From contig JAEHOE010000026.1 in NCBI GenBank assembly GCA_016858145.1, forward strand, positions 806,001 through 870,000: a DNA stretch of 64,000 bases. The letters are read 5' to 3'. This document shows positions 35,301 to 47,460 of this stretch, in pieces. A model generated the notes under the pieces. It was given only the letters and a program-made list of their open reading frames with translations. It was not told the DNA's origin and did not search any database. Position 1 is the first letter of the stretch. Every line of letters begins with the position of its first letter. Both the position numbers and the translations under genes were made by a program. The stretch is from Edaphochlamys debaryana (taxonomy: Eukaryota > Chlorophyta > Chlorophyceae > Chlamydomonadales).

Positions 35301-37556
35301 CTGCTGCAGGCTGTTTATGGAGGCGTTGGCATTGGAGATGTTGCTGAGAAGCAGGCTTTGCGCGTCGATCAGCGAGCCGAAGGCCGTGTCGAGGATGGCG
35401 GGGTTGGCGGTGATCATATCCAGGAACAGGCCGACGCGCTGTGGGGCGAGAGCATGGACAGGCAGGGCGGGAGGGGTGTGAGCGGGCCGTGTGAGGCATC
35501 CTCGCGATTGCCTGTGTCCAAGCGTAAGATCGTACCGTGAGGTTGCCTCTGATCCAGTCAAAATGGATCTCGTTGTCGGCCATGTTGGTGAGATCCTGCG
35601 TGATGTTCTTGGCGCCGTCCAGCTCGTAGCGCACCGCGTCCATCTCCACCGTCAGGTTGGACATGTAGCCCTGGGATTCGGGGAAAGAAAGCACAGGGAC
35701 AGGATGAGGACTTGCCGTGATGTGTCGCAGGCAGGGGCCAGGAGCGGCCAAAGCGGGAAGGGCAGGCGGGAGCATGGTGCCCACCTGAAACTTCTCCAGG
35801 GGGACCCAGATGGGGCTGACCAGGTTCTTCTCAGCCTTGGCGGCGCCTGGGGAGGGCACACAAGGGCAAAGGGGTGACGAGTGCGGTCTGCGGGGCCCTT
35901 GCCCTCCCGCTGCCCATCAGGACACCGGAAAGCTGTGCGGCTTCGTCCAGTCCGCCAGGAGTTCGGCCTTTGCACGATCGACCGCCCATGGTATCGCTAG
36001 CTCGCGACCCCAGCCGCAAGATTGCCCCGACGGCCTGCTCCTTCGGCGCTCACCAGCAATCATCATGCACAGCGTGGCGACGGCGAAGAGAAGGCACAGG
36101 CCCTGCAATGGGGAGAAGAACAGAAGCGCGGGGGCGTTGCTGGTTGGGCTCCGCACGCGGCCCCTCCGCAGCTCCGCTGACAAGCAAGCGCCGCCTCCTG
36201 AGCCCCAACCCCTAGCGTTCGCCGCCTCACCCCCTGCCCCCTATCTAGGCTAGCACCTACGCCACGATCCTCCGTCCCACCTTGGCCGCCCTCCAACCGT
36301 GCCCACGCTTCCCTCCTACCTTCCCGCCCGCTCCCCGCCGCTAATTCAACGCACCTTGATGACCCAGTACTTCCAGCCCGCTAGGACCTCCTTAGGGTCC
36401 GCCTCCCGACGGCTGCGTTCGCAAGACTCCGCACAGCAGCAGCACATGCAGCAGCGCCGCAGCAGGCGCCTGGAGGGCGGATTGCAGGGGGGTTGGCGGG
36501 GTCAGGTGGACCGCACGGAAAAAGCGGGGAGGAAAGGGAGGCAGACAGCCCTGTGATGCAGGGGCCGGCGGGGACATGCTGCAGGCTGTACCGTAGTGAT
36601 ACTCGCTGAAGGCTGTCATGCGCTAGAAATAAGAGAAACAGAGCAGAGCGACTCACCACAGGAGGAAGATGATGAGCATCAGGATGGCCTGAGAGGGAAG
36701 GGGTCGAAACCGCAGGTGAGTTTGTAAGGCGGCAGATCAGCATGCACCCTAGAGGGCACACCCTCATCCCGCTTCGCAACTGCAGGACCGCACGGTCGCT
36801 GTCGTCCCCTGTTCCAGTGCGAGCTCTATTTCTGTCGCCGACCTGCAGGCCCTCAGCACTGCGGACCGTGCCCGTGCCACAAAGCCTAACCCCACAGGCC
36901 CAGCCCATGCAAGCCGCCGCAGCCCCGTACCCACGATGCACGCAAACGCAAGGTTTGGCTGGATCTGAGGCACGAAGTCCTGCTTGATGTAGTCCTGTGG
37001 GTGACAGAAGTTGCAAGGGTGGAAGGTGTGGGCTGCGGTGACTCTAGAGAACGCGAGTTACGACGGCGCATACCGTACATGCGAGACCGGCAGGTGGGGA
37101 GGGGCGGCCATGAACGGGGCGGGAAGCCGAGCGCGGCTGTCAGCCTTACCTGCACCTCTGGTCCGTTGCTGTTGTCACTGCCGTTGTTGTTGTTGTTGTT
37201 GTTGCTGTCAGGTTGGAATATTGACAGGTTGCCGAACATTTCTGACTCCCCCTTGAGGAAGATGGCGTCCTGGGGTGAGAATGGAAGCGGCGGGACACGG
37301 GCAGGAGGCACAGGTCAAGGTGAGGCCTTGACAGCGAAGAGCGGCGCGTGTAACGAGCGCCCTGCATGTCCGTGGCCCAAATGCATTGCGTGTGCTTCAA
37401 ACAGAGCAAGGCTAGCGCCTTATCGCCTGGACGACAGGTCATCGACATGCCGCCCCTCGGTCCAGTCGCTGGACAAACGCTTTCTATACGACTTACATGC
37501 CAAGAATCCCCTGGACAGACTTCCAGAGTGTAAGGATACACCGTTGTGTTTGCCAT
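29340..37556 (-). CDS. prominin-like pentaspan membrane protein
   Basis: Twenty-seven exons, from 37497-37556 down to 29340-29975, join in frame into 1207 residues. The layout is that of prominins: an outside N-terminus; span 1 (PNLAFACIAILMLIIFLLW, ~73-91); a short cytoplasmic loop with CCMCCCC; span 2 (LCLLFAVATLCMMIA, ~130-145); a first outer loop of ~540 residues, helical and rich in N-glycosylation sequons; span 3 (VVLIYVITLIFLLFLIIFV); span 4 (CSIFFLILCMLVIFI); a second outer loop of ~210 residues holding an Asn-rich tract; and span 5 (WMILFTVNIAMVFLA). A 210-residue Pro-rich tail with PYGQP repeats ends it. Prominins organise cholesterol-rich membrane protrusions and cilia. The call rests on topology and the Cys cluster beside span 1; TTYH proteins are the alternative five-span family. 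No cleavable signal peptide is visible in exon 1, which starts MANTTVYPYTLEV. Confidence 0.72.
29560..29775 (-). repeat. coding tandem repeat, PYGQP units
   Basis: Within the last exon of the pentaspan gene, 24-33 base units encode about ten copies of PYGQP followed by Q-P-G/A or P-A/N-D residues. The block lies in the predicted cytoplasmic tail. Confidence 0.9.
31500..31731 (-). repeat. coding micro/hexanucleotide repeat encoding poly-Asn and Asn-Ser
   Basis: Plus-strand GTT triplets (31500-31640) followed by GTTGGA hexamers (31647-31731) read as AAC and AACTCC on the gene strand. They encode long Asn runs and (Asn-Ser)n inside the second outer loop of the pentaspan protein. Frame is kept on both sides. 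Confidence 0.95.
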
Positions 37557-38579
37557 CGCTGCTGTCTAGCGGCGCCTGCCGCTTGATACAGCCTGCCTTC
37601 TCGGCGAGCCAAAGCTGCAGAGCTCTGTGACAATAGCGTGCTGGGCTTGAGAACGTATGGGTGTGCGCTCGCTGGCGAAGGCCAGAGGTAAGGTCCAACC
37701 CTGTTGGCTCGAAGTGTTCAGTTTGTGGCGCGTAGGCATCTACTTTGGTCTAGACATATGGTCGCGAGTGCTCTTTGCGGGGCCTATGTTCCTTGGCGGT
37801 TCGTCCAATCCGGGTTTCTTAGGCGGGTTATGACACGGCAAGCCCTGATCCCCCCCCCGGCCCCACCTTCCCATGCACCTCAACCCCACCCGCCCCTCGT
37901 CGACCTCACCCCTCCCCGCGATGCTAGCTTCCCCCTTGACCCCATGATATTCCCACCTCAACAGCGCATTTCGGACCTGTTTAGGCGCTCCTGTGCTTTA
38001 GCCCTTGGCAGCACCGTGGTGGCTGCTTACCTCGATTGCATGGGGGAAGGTCGTGGTAAGGAGATGGGACTGGGGGGCAGGCCGTGTATGAATGGCAGCG
38101 GCGTGCTCCCATGCAGCCGGGTTCCCGATGTGCAGTGCGTGCAGTCTGGCTGCTGTCCAGGCTAAGGATGTGCATCATAGCTCGCCCGTCCGCACGCAGC
38201 AATAGTCACGAGGGTAACCCCGCTAGCCTTGCTGCTTCTCAGACGCTCTCGAGCATGGTGGGATTCCGCAAGTAACCATTCATGGACCGCAAGGTGGGCT
38301 CTCGATCCGCTCTTCCAGAGCTCTGACGTCTGCCTGTCTAGCTCAAGCGTTAGTACGCGTGCTAGCAGCACGACACAGAGCTTGCGTCCGAACTACGGGA
38401 ACTCGCGCATTTCCTCTCGGTTCTCGCTTGGCAGCGCACAGGACCTCTTCCTGCGAAGCTAACTCGTTGAACTTGACTGCGGAAGCCATATGAGCATTTG
38501 TCGGCGTCGGGTTCAAATGTGAGGACTTCTCGCGTTTGACCAGGTAGCTCTTGCCCTCGGCCTTGCTTTGCAACTGCAG
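37557..38579. promoter_or_regulatory. divergent region with the missing first exon of the CPC-motif/SIM gene
   Basis: This kilobase lies between the pentaspan start and the first recognised exon of the plus-strand gene. It should hold both promoters and at least one 5' exon of the latter. No in-phase ATG exon could be found with confidence. Confidence 0.4.
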
Positions 38580-41500
38580 GTCAACCGAGTGCCTGTGCCG
38601 CCACGGCCGGTGCGGCTAAACATCAACGCGGAGGTGCCGACGCCCTTCGTGCTCCCCTACAGCTGGTGCGTGCACGCCTCCCCACTCCTGACCTCCTTCA
38701 CAGCCCACCAACCTCGCTGCTTGTCCCCCTTAACCTTCCCGTCAGGTATGTGCGGCAGCGGCTCTACTGGCAGGTGCGTGAGCTACCAGGAGCATCTTGC
38801 GAGCAGTGCGGGGCGTCTGTGGGGCCGGGGTTTGGCGAAGTTGTCTGCTGCAGCCCTCGTGAGGGCCCGGGCCCTGGGGCTCAGTCTCTCACGTGATCGT
38901 TGCTCGCACCGGGCCTGTGGGGAGCCGGCCAATAGGCAGGACAATTAATCTGTGCTCGCCGCGGTCTCCCTGTCCCGCCCCTCCGATCCACCTTATGACC
39001 CCTCCCCTTTGCGCAGCTCCCCAAACTCCTCAGCGTCATCGTCACAGCGGATGGCAAGCGGGATGACACACGCTACACCGCGGTGGCACATGAGGACCCG
39101 CAGGTGGGGACGGAGGGCGGCAGGCGCGCGGGCCCAGGGGCAGGCGAGGGGCAGGGGAGCTTGGGTCAGGGTTCGTCGTTGGCTTTCAACCTTACCGTCG
39201 CCCTGGAGGCAGGGGTGCATGGGTAAACAGAAGCAGGCGACAGCGGAGGCTTGGAGGGGCGGTGTCGCACCGCACAAGTTTCCTCCACCTCTGGGCACGT
39301 AGACTGCAAGAACTACAGGAGCAGGGCGATGGTAGCCCGGGCGGCAGCGCGCTTCATGTCTCACCTCCCTGCCGTGCCGAGCTGCCTGCGTCCCGACTTG
39401 ACCCATGCCGCGCACCCGTCGATGCCCCACCCACCCACCACTTCCCTGCCCGCACTGACCTCGTCTCGCCCAACCCACGCAAACCCCAGTTTGGACTGCG
39501 CATAAGCTTCAACCAGACCTCGGCCCTGGACCGATACGCCGGTTACCACCTGGAGGCGCTGACCAAGGTCAGTCACACGGAGCTACACTACATTCTCACA
39601 AAACGGGGCTGCCCCTGCGCTGCCAACTGCGCCGCCACGTCAGGCGCATGCGCAGCGGCGTGCCGTGCCGGCGGCGCCGCTGGGACCGGGGCGGTAGCGG
39701 CTGCTGGTGCGGAAACGCCGCTGGTTGCCGCACTGGAGGCGGCGGCTGGGGCAGAGAAGGCCATGGATGCTGACGCGACAGGGGCGGCGGCTCTCGGTTT
39801 TGTGGACGGCGCAGGGAGGCCGGCGGAGATCGCTGGGCCGGCGGCGGAAGGGCCGGCGGGAATCGCAGCAGCAGGGGAGGCGGCTGCAGGGGGTGACGCG
39901 GCCGCCAAGCCGGCCGTGGCCGCGCGGTCCAGCGGGGGCCAGAGCGGCACCTCGGCGAGCGGCCACTCGACCGCCACGGCCGCCGGCGCCTCATCTGACT
40001 CGGGGGCTGGCGGCGCGATCGGCCCCGTCGCCGCGGGTTCACCTGCGGGCCCTGGCGCTGCGGACACGGCGGGACGCGGCGAGTCTCTCGCGCCTGGCCT
40101 CCGCGGCCGCCAGCGGTCCCGCCCCGCAGACGGGAGCAGCCCTAGCAGCAGCGACAGCGGGGGCAGTGGCAGCCCGTCCTCGTCCTCGACCTCCAGCGGC
40201 ACTAGCAGCAGCAGTGGCGAGGAAGGCGACGAGGCGGATGCGCCGCCTGAGTCTGTCCCTAACAACCCCTTCCGGCGGCAGTACTGCAGCTGCCCATGGT
40301 AGGGAGGGGAGCGAAGAGATGTGGGACGGGCAACGGGGTCCGTTTTCCCTTGTCCGGGTACTTGACCTGTGCGGTCGCTTCCGACATGTCGCGCGTGCTC
40401 TCACCTTCCCTCCTTCCCCCTCTACCTTCCCTTCAGCCACGTTTGGCGCAAGTACTGGCCCGACCCAAATGACCCCCGCAAGCACCAAGACCAGGAGGTG
40501 GAGGCGGAGCGTGTGTCGGGCAGCGAGGACGAGGAGGCGGGCGTGGGGCGGAAGCGGCGGCGGGGCGCGTCCCGAGAGCCGCCGGCGGCCGGGCGGACGC
40601 AGCGGCGGCAGAGGGTGGCGACGGGGCTTGGCGGGGCGGGGACTGATCCGATGGTGGGCTTCGGGCCGGAGGCGGCGGCGGCGGGGATGGTGGAGCTGGT
40701 GCCGCGGCGGGGCGTGCAGCACGCGCCGGCGGCGCTGACGGCGCGGGCTGGCGGTCGGGGCCGCGGCGCGGCAGCGGCAGGTGTGCTGCAGGGTGCGACA
40801 CATGCGGTCGCGAGAGGGGGCCGGCCGCCCGTGGCGCCGGGCAGGGCGGTGCATGCCGCTGCCGGGGCGGCGGCGGCGGGCAGGCTGCCGCCAGGCGCCG
40901 CCGGCATGGCGCTGGCCGCCGCCGCGGCGGCGGCTGTCGGCGCCGCTGCTGCGGGTCGGTCGCGCGGCGCCAGGCCGCCGTCGCCCGACGTCATCATCAT
41001 AGACGATGATGACGATGCGCCTGGCGAGGCGGTGCCGCCGGCGGCGGCCCCGAAGGCCTCCCCGGCGGCGCAGCTCTTCAACGCCCGACTGGAGGAGGCC
41101 CGGCGGCGCCTGGGCGTCACACACTTCCCAAATGCAGGGCCCTCCTCCACAGCACCAAACGCAGCCGCCGCCGCTGGTGCTGGGCTCAGCAGCGTGCGTT
41201 CGCCCATCCGCGACCGCGTAGTTATGCCAGCATCCCTCATGCGCCGTAGCGCTTCCGGCCGGGCGGCCGCCGTCGTACGGGTCCAGATCGTACGGGACAA
41301 CCAACCGCTCGAACACGAGTACAGCTGCCCCGTAGTCACGTGCGCGAGCGATGCGGGCTACGTGCAGGTCCGCGTGCCCGACGTCGCCGCAGGCCAGCTC
41401 CTGCTCGGCTGGGACCGGTCCCCGCTGGACCCCGACCTCCTCCGCCTCAGCGTCGCCAGCCCCGCCTTCATCCACTCCCTCCACCCGCCGCCGCCCGCCG

Positions 41501-43966
41501 GCGCCGCCCCAGGCGCCGCGGCGCGCGGCGCCCTTGCATCCGGGCCCGGGCCTGGCTCTGGCTCTGGATCCGCCGCCGCGCCGTCTGCAGGCGCCGCTGG
41601 CCTCTCGCCCTCGCCCGGCGCCGGCGCTGCTGGCTCCCCCACGCCGCTGCGGGCCGCCGCTGCTCGCATCATGGCAAACGCGACAACGCGTTTGAGAGGC
41701 ACCGGCTCTGGCATGGCCCACACCACCAACGCCCCACGCAATCCCGGCCCGGCGGCCCAGGCGCCCGCGCCGACGCGGACCAACGCCGCGCCGGCGGCGG
41801 GCGTGAACGCGCGGCGGCCCAGGCCGCTGCCGTACCTCCTGCGATCTGCCGAGGCCGAGATCACGGGCGACGTACTGCGCGACTACCTGACGCACGTGCG
41901 CCGTATGCCCAACTGCATGATGTTGGAGCTGGACGGCGTGCTGCTGCCAGAGGTGAGTCATCCCCTAATGTGCCGCGTTGCTCGCTTGGATCTCGTCGGC
42001 CTCTCTAGCTCGCGAGGCCCAGGCTCTCTTGCCCATGCCGCCGCTTCTCGCCTGCCGCCTGCTCCGCACCCATGTGCCGCGCCGACCGCTTGGCCCTGCT
42101 ACCGCCGGCTTGGTCCCTCCGTTGCCGTTGCCACTGCTCCACGCCAACCACCGCCCCATGCCCTGCCCCTGCAGGAATACCCGATCGTTGTGGTGGATCT
42201 AGACGGTGCAATGGCCACACCCGCCTCGGCGCAGCCCCTCCGCAACCCCCAGCCGGGGACGGCTGGAAACACCGAGGCGCTCCTGCTGCTCCACGGCGTG
42301 CCGACCTCGTGCCGGGGGCTGCAGATCACGGGCTGGGGCATGGCGCAGACACACGAGCCGGTGCTCGTGCTGCGCGTGGCGACGCCGCCGCCGCCGCAGG
42401 CAGCGCACGGGCAGCAGCTGTCGCCCGCGGAGCAGCTGCAGCTGTACCGCGAACGCAGGGCGGCGGCGGCCGCCGCCGTTGCGTCCGGGGCCCCACACGA
42501 GCGGCTGCAAGCCGTCGAGGCGTTCGCCGCGCGGCACCCGCACCCGGCAGCGCCACCGCACCCGGAGCAGCAGCCACAGCAGCCACAGCAGTCACCGCCA
42601 CCACAACCGCCGCTGCAGCGGCCACAGCCGCAGCCAGAGCCGGACCCGCGTCAGCAAGCGCCGCGCAATGCGGCTTTGCCGGCAGGGCCGGGCGGGTCAC
42701 AGCCGCAGCCGCTGGCCTCGGGCCCCGGGCCGCAGGCGCCGCCGCCGGTGCCCCTGCTGGTGGTGCCCTCCAACCGGCCGCCCTGCAGGCCGGCGGTGGA
42801 CGTGCGGCCGCTGCCCTCCCAGGCCGTGCGTCCCCGGCGGGGAACGCTCATCCAGGTGCGCACTGCGCAGCCCCCCTGCCGACCGGAGGCGCGGCAGGGG
42901 CCAGAGACGCCCGTCACTCGTGACTGCGGCCTGCGGTCCCCTCCGTTCCCTGGCCCTGCCCTCCTCCCTCCTCGTGTAGAGTGCCTTGACCATCCCATCC
43001 TGCCACCTATCACCCCGGACCTCCACCCATGTGCACTGTTCCAGTGTCCCCTCGTCCGTCATTCCCACCTGAAAGCCCCTCCTTTCCCTCCCCACACACT
43101 CCCCCACACACCCCAGGGCGACCGCCTGCCCCTGGACCCGCGAATCCACGAGGACCACCTGCACGCGGCCTGGGGCTGGCGCCGGCTGTTCGTGGAGCGG
43201 GACGGCTACGTGGACGCGCCCACGGCCGCCTGGTGCGCGGCGGTGACGGACGAGGTCAGGTGAGAGGAGCGGCCCGTGGGGCTGGGGGCGGGGCTGAGGT
43301 TGGCGAGGGGCGCAGGGTGGGGAGTTGAGGTGGCACGAGGTTACGGGTTCAAGGCGGGTTCAAGGTAGGGAAGCTCGGGATGTCGGGTAGGGCGGGGCGG
43401 GGCGGGGCATGCGTGCCCCGCGGACTGCAGCCCAGCCCTGCCCCCTCCTTTCCATTCTCCTCCCCCCCTCTCCTTCTCGCCTCCATCCCACGCGCCACCT
43501 GCCCCACGCCCTGCCCCGCAGCGACGTGCCGTTCGCCGACAACCTGCCGCCGCACTGCCAGGGCTGCTACTTCCTGGGCTGGGGCCTGCTGCCGGGCGGC
43601 TCCCTGGTCCTGCGCGTCGTCTCCCGCCCGCCCGCGCCCTCGGGCAGCGGCGCGCAGCCGCCGGCCGCGGGCAACGGCGCCGCCGCGGCCGCCAATGCCA
43701 CCCACGCCGCCTTGCTGGCTGCCGCGGGCGTGGGCGCAGAGCTTGCCAAGGAGCGAGAGCAGCTGCGGAGGTTGCGGTCGGAGGCGGGGATGCGCACGCC
43801 TGCGGACGAGGAGGAGGAGGCGGCGCGCGGGCGGCCGCCCAAGCGCGCTCGCCGGATGGTGGACCTAGACGTGGCCTACCGGACGGCGCCGGCACTGCCC
43901 ACGCGACTGGTCGCCCCGGTCAAGGGCGGAGGGGGCAGGGCGCGGAGCAGCACACCTGTGGGCTGA
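38580..43966 (+). CDS. large CPC-motif family protein with SUMO-interaction-like motif and GW modules
   Basis: Eight exons (38580-38665, 38746-38773, 39017-39103, 39490-40298, 40437-41952, 42175-42855, 43117-43259, 43522-43966) join in frame for 1264 residues; the first exon or exons are missing. The N-terminal domain (TPFVLPYSWY, VIVTADGKRDD, FGLRISFNQT, GYHLEALTK, LTKRGCPC) matches the gene at 236-1452. A long Ala/Gly/Ser insert leads to CSCPCHVWRKYW, then a basic patch GRKRRRG. An acid-flanked hydrophobic run, DVIIIDDDDD at 40987-41016, fits a SUMO-interaction motif. The C-terminal half has three similar modules ending in a GW-turn-VLRV strand, and the tail carries RPPKRARRM, a likely nuclear signal. 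I infer a nuclear protein; no enzymatic domain was recognised. Confidence 0.78.
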
Positions 43967-45345
43967 GGCGGCGCGGGGCAGGGATATGAGTTGGGTCGAG
44001 CTGTTGGGTAGCTTGGAGGCGGTGGTAGGGTGGTCGCGTTGGGGACGGGAGAGGACCTAGCACCTGGCGCAATCGCTCGTGGTTGAGGGCAAGGAATGCT
44101 GAGGAGAGGGTGGGTGGCTGCGTCAGTAGGGGTGAGGCTGCAGCTCGGAGCGGTTGGCTTGTTTGGGGACGAATAGCGGCAGCGCTTGCATACAGATAGG
44201 AGATGAGGGACAGGTAGATGAGGGGCGGGGATGCAGTGGACGGAGTTACAACAGCAGGACGCTCCCGTCGATAGGTAGATCATTTAGGTCATGCGGGTGT
44301 AGCTGCAGCTTGATGCACGGGTACCGTACCAACTTAGGATGGGAGATGAGGGGAAGCTGGTAAACGGTGGCACCTCCCCTTCGCTCTGTAGAGGCGCTCC
44401 CTGCAAGGGGGCTGTAGGCACTGCGAAAGTCAGGGAGGCAGGCGGGGGTGCGAGAGGGCAAACGAATGAAAGGCATGCGTGTTTGCTCGCAGGGGCCATA
44501 CAGTGTAGCCAGGATGATGACGGTGGATGCTGCTGAGCGCGATCAAGGCAGGCGTGTGGCGGCCGCCGCTACTCTGTGTGGCGAGGCGATTGTGGAACTG
44601 AATGCCTCGGGTGCATGGAGCTGTGACCACTTTGACAAGATGCCAGGGGGGGACGCGTGGCTGGCTCGGTCTGGGCGGCTGGTGGACCTAGCCCACCTAG
44701 GCGTACATAGGAAGATGAGGAACATGGGCAAAGGCATCTTGATGCAATCTTCCAGTTGTCACGGTCACGCCTGCCTCATGCGAGTCGTTCCGTGCGCTTA
44801 GGGCCCCTCTCCCGGATCCAGCATGCACCCAACGTCCTTGCGCTCTCCCGCTGTACCATGTGCAACGTGCAAGCCTCCTCCACCGCTCCAATCCTCAACA
44901 CTACAGTGAATCCGCGCAGCGACTCCAGCGAGCTTTGATCGGACCTGAGCAACGCTTCGGCTTTGCAGGGCCCGCCCACCCGCGCTTGTCATCCGGGCCA
45001 GTACGCCTTGCCGCCCTGGTGAGCCCTGTCCGACCAGCCTTAGGCTGCAGCCACGGTCTCCGAGTCTGCAACCCCGCGTCTGTCGCAAGCTTGCCCACAA
45101 TGTCCACATCGCCCAGCAGCCGTGCAGCTCACAATCGGCTGCTGGCCGCCGGACTGGGGTTGGTGCCTGCGTCCCCGCTGCCAGCCCGCCCCCCCGCGAC
45201 CGCCTGCCCAGCCGCCTGCCCCCGCCGCGGCAGCCCCCGGTGCAGCTCGTACATCCGCATCGCATGCTGCCCAGCTGCCGTACTCCGCAGCTCGGCGCCT
45301 GTACGGCAGTCGGGGACACACATGAGACTTAGGGCTCGGGTCGTT
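43967..45345. other. convergent 3' regions, no gene supported
   Basis: 1.4 kb separates the stop codons of the CPC-motif/SIM gene and the GST-like gene. It should hold both 3' untranslated regions. A minus-strand TGTAA at 44246-44250 is far (1.1 kb) from the GST-like stop. Nothing else is recognised. Confidence 0.45.
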
Positions 45346-47460
45346 CTAGTCCAACTTGCCCGCTTGGTTGACCTGGCGGCACATGCTCAGCCTAAGTGCA
45401 CGTATTGCACGGCACGCCTGCCGTACAAGCTCACCCGGGAAGCCCTCGGGCCACGTGTCCAGCGGCGGCAGGTACGCGCCGTACTGGGGCGGCATGAGCA
45501 CGACGGCTGCCATGGAGGCGAAGGTGAGGTCCGCTGCCGAGAAGCGGTCTCCCACCTGGGGGGCCGGTGCGGGGCGGTGCGGGGTGAGTGGGCGGCAGGC
45601 GTCAATACGGCTTTGCCAACGCACCCGCACGGTATTACGGACGCGACGCATGTGCGCCCTGGCACTCCCGTTTCAACTTCGAAAGCCTTCCTGCCCGCTC
45701 AGCGCTCACCAGGTACTGCCCGCCGTTGGCTTGCAGTCGCTCTCCCACCTGCAGGGAGCCAAGTCACAACACACCACCTGACATTACGGTATGCTTGACA
45801 CACGGTAAGGCGCGCCTTGCTGCATTCCGCACCCCTTGACATGCCCCCGCCATTGACACTGACTACCCAAGCTCCCCGGCTCGCCTCGTCGAAGATCTTC
45901 CGTATGCGCTGCATGCACGAGGCCGCGCTCTCCTCGTTGACGCGCAGGCCCGCAGAGATGGCCTGCGGGGGTGGCGGGGGGCATGAGCATCAGACCAAGG
46001 CAAACAGGCACGGTAAGGCGTTCCAAGCAGCGGCACCAAGATCGCACGCGTTAAACTGCACCGTACACGTCCCAGTCGTACATGCCGTATGTACGGTACC
46101 TTTTTGAGCATGGGGTACATGAGGGCCAGCGCGCCTCGCTTCCAGCTGGCCATGGGGGCCGGTGGCGACGGGGCTGACGTGGAGGGCGGTGACGATGCGG
46201 ACCCGTCGGATGGCTGCAGGGCCGATTGCTGGCACCAGGCTGGCGGCTGGCGCTGTCCCAAGACGTCCAGAGCGGCCTGGGGAGGGTGCACGGCCGGTTT
46301 GGGCGTGAAGGCAGGGCAGCTTGCGGGTCCCCCACACCGGTACACGCACGGCCGCACGCCGCGTCCGTGCAGCCCCTGCTCAATAGTACTCGCCCCCTCC
46401 CCTCATGCAAAAAGCCTTCCCCACGTCACCTTGACCCTGGCCCCACCTACCCACCCACCCGAGACCCACCCACACACACCGTCGCCCACTAATCCCCAAC
46501 GTCGCCCACTAACCCACACACACACACCTGCTTGTCCTGGAACAGGTACTGGTATGCCACCACGCGTGTGCACACGCCCAGCTTGCGGCTGAACTGCTCC
46601 TCCAGCTCCCGCACCTGGGTCGTGGGGGGGTGGGCAGGGGGGGGGGCTGAGGTCCCGCTCAGGGCAGGGCGCGGCGCCGTGGTCCCCGCCCAAGCACACC
46701 CCGCCCCGCCCCCTTTGACTAGTAACCACCTGACGCCCAGACCCGAGCAAGCGCCGGCGGGCTTGCCTGACGCTCCCCCGTCCGCCCTCGCCTGGCCCCG
46801 CCCCGCGCTGAGGCCGCTGTTAACGCCTGCACCATTACCAACAGGGCCCAGTACCCGGTGCCGTCACCTTCGCCGCGGCCCCAGACACACGCAGGCGCTG
46901 GCGACCCTGTACAGCCTCCCCCCTGTACAGCCTCCCCTTCCCCCACGCCTCCACGCCCGCCCCTGCAACGCCTTAGTCACCTGCTGGCGCTGTTGGGGGT
47001 CGTCGGGGTAGAGAGGGTGGGGCGCGTCCGCAGGCGCAGGCGGGCCCCCGCCCCCGCCCCCGCCTACGGCCGCGGCCGCCGCCCGCAGTCGCTCGTCCGC
47101 GTACGACACCACGTCGGCAGAGTCGGTGAGTACACGGGGAGCGGCCTCGCCCGGCAGCAGGGGCGTGCGCACTACCGGGGCGGTGTTGGTGCCGCTCACC
47201 TGCAGTCGGAAGGGCGGACCGGTTTTGGGGCCGTGGAAGCGCTAACACAAGCGATATGAAGCCTTTGTTATGACAGGCTGGTGTTATCATGTTGGTTTGG
47301 CTACTTGGCTTACCCATTTGGTGCCAATTCTGTGGAGCAATGGAGGGTACCCATACTCGACGAACGGCAGGCCTGCGTAGTCGAGGGCCCAGCGAGCGCG
47401 CTCAACGTAATGCGATGCAGGAATACTGACCAGCTCGTGTGGCTGTTGAGGGCTCGTCAT
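45346..47460 (-). CDS. glutathione S-transferase-like protein
   Basis: Seven exons (47314-47460, 46981-47241, 46528-46614, 46100-46276, 45867-45962, 45710-45748, 45346-45555) join in frame into 338 residues, longer than the usual 210-240 because of Gly/Ala/Pro inserts. The N-terminal thioredoxin-like half shows VSIPASHYVERARWALDYAG, where a GST has its first strand, catalytic turn and helix, and later TDSADVVSYADE, the glutathione-binding SxxI/V-x-x-Y helix. The C-terminal helical half ends with YLVGDRFSAADLTFA, the classic N-capping/hydrophobic-staple segment of GSTs. Ser or Tyr in PASHY could activate the thiol; the usual cis-Pro V-P-V strand is less clear (APVVRTP). Catalytic or ligandin-like roles are both possible. 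The ATG at 47460 begins the first exon. Confidence 0.8.

Noticed and set aside
38254..38272. ATG GTG GGA TTC CGC AA followed by GTAACC as first exon of the CPC-motif/SIM gene
   Set aside because: The donor leaves the wrong phase for the exon at 38580, so the join breaks the frame.
40039..41961. A 640-codon open frame on the minus strand
   Set aside because: It lies exactly antisense to the CPC-motif/SIM coding exons, is Arg/Pro/Ala/Gly-rich and has no motif; it is the shadow of GC-rich codon use.
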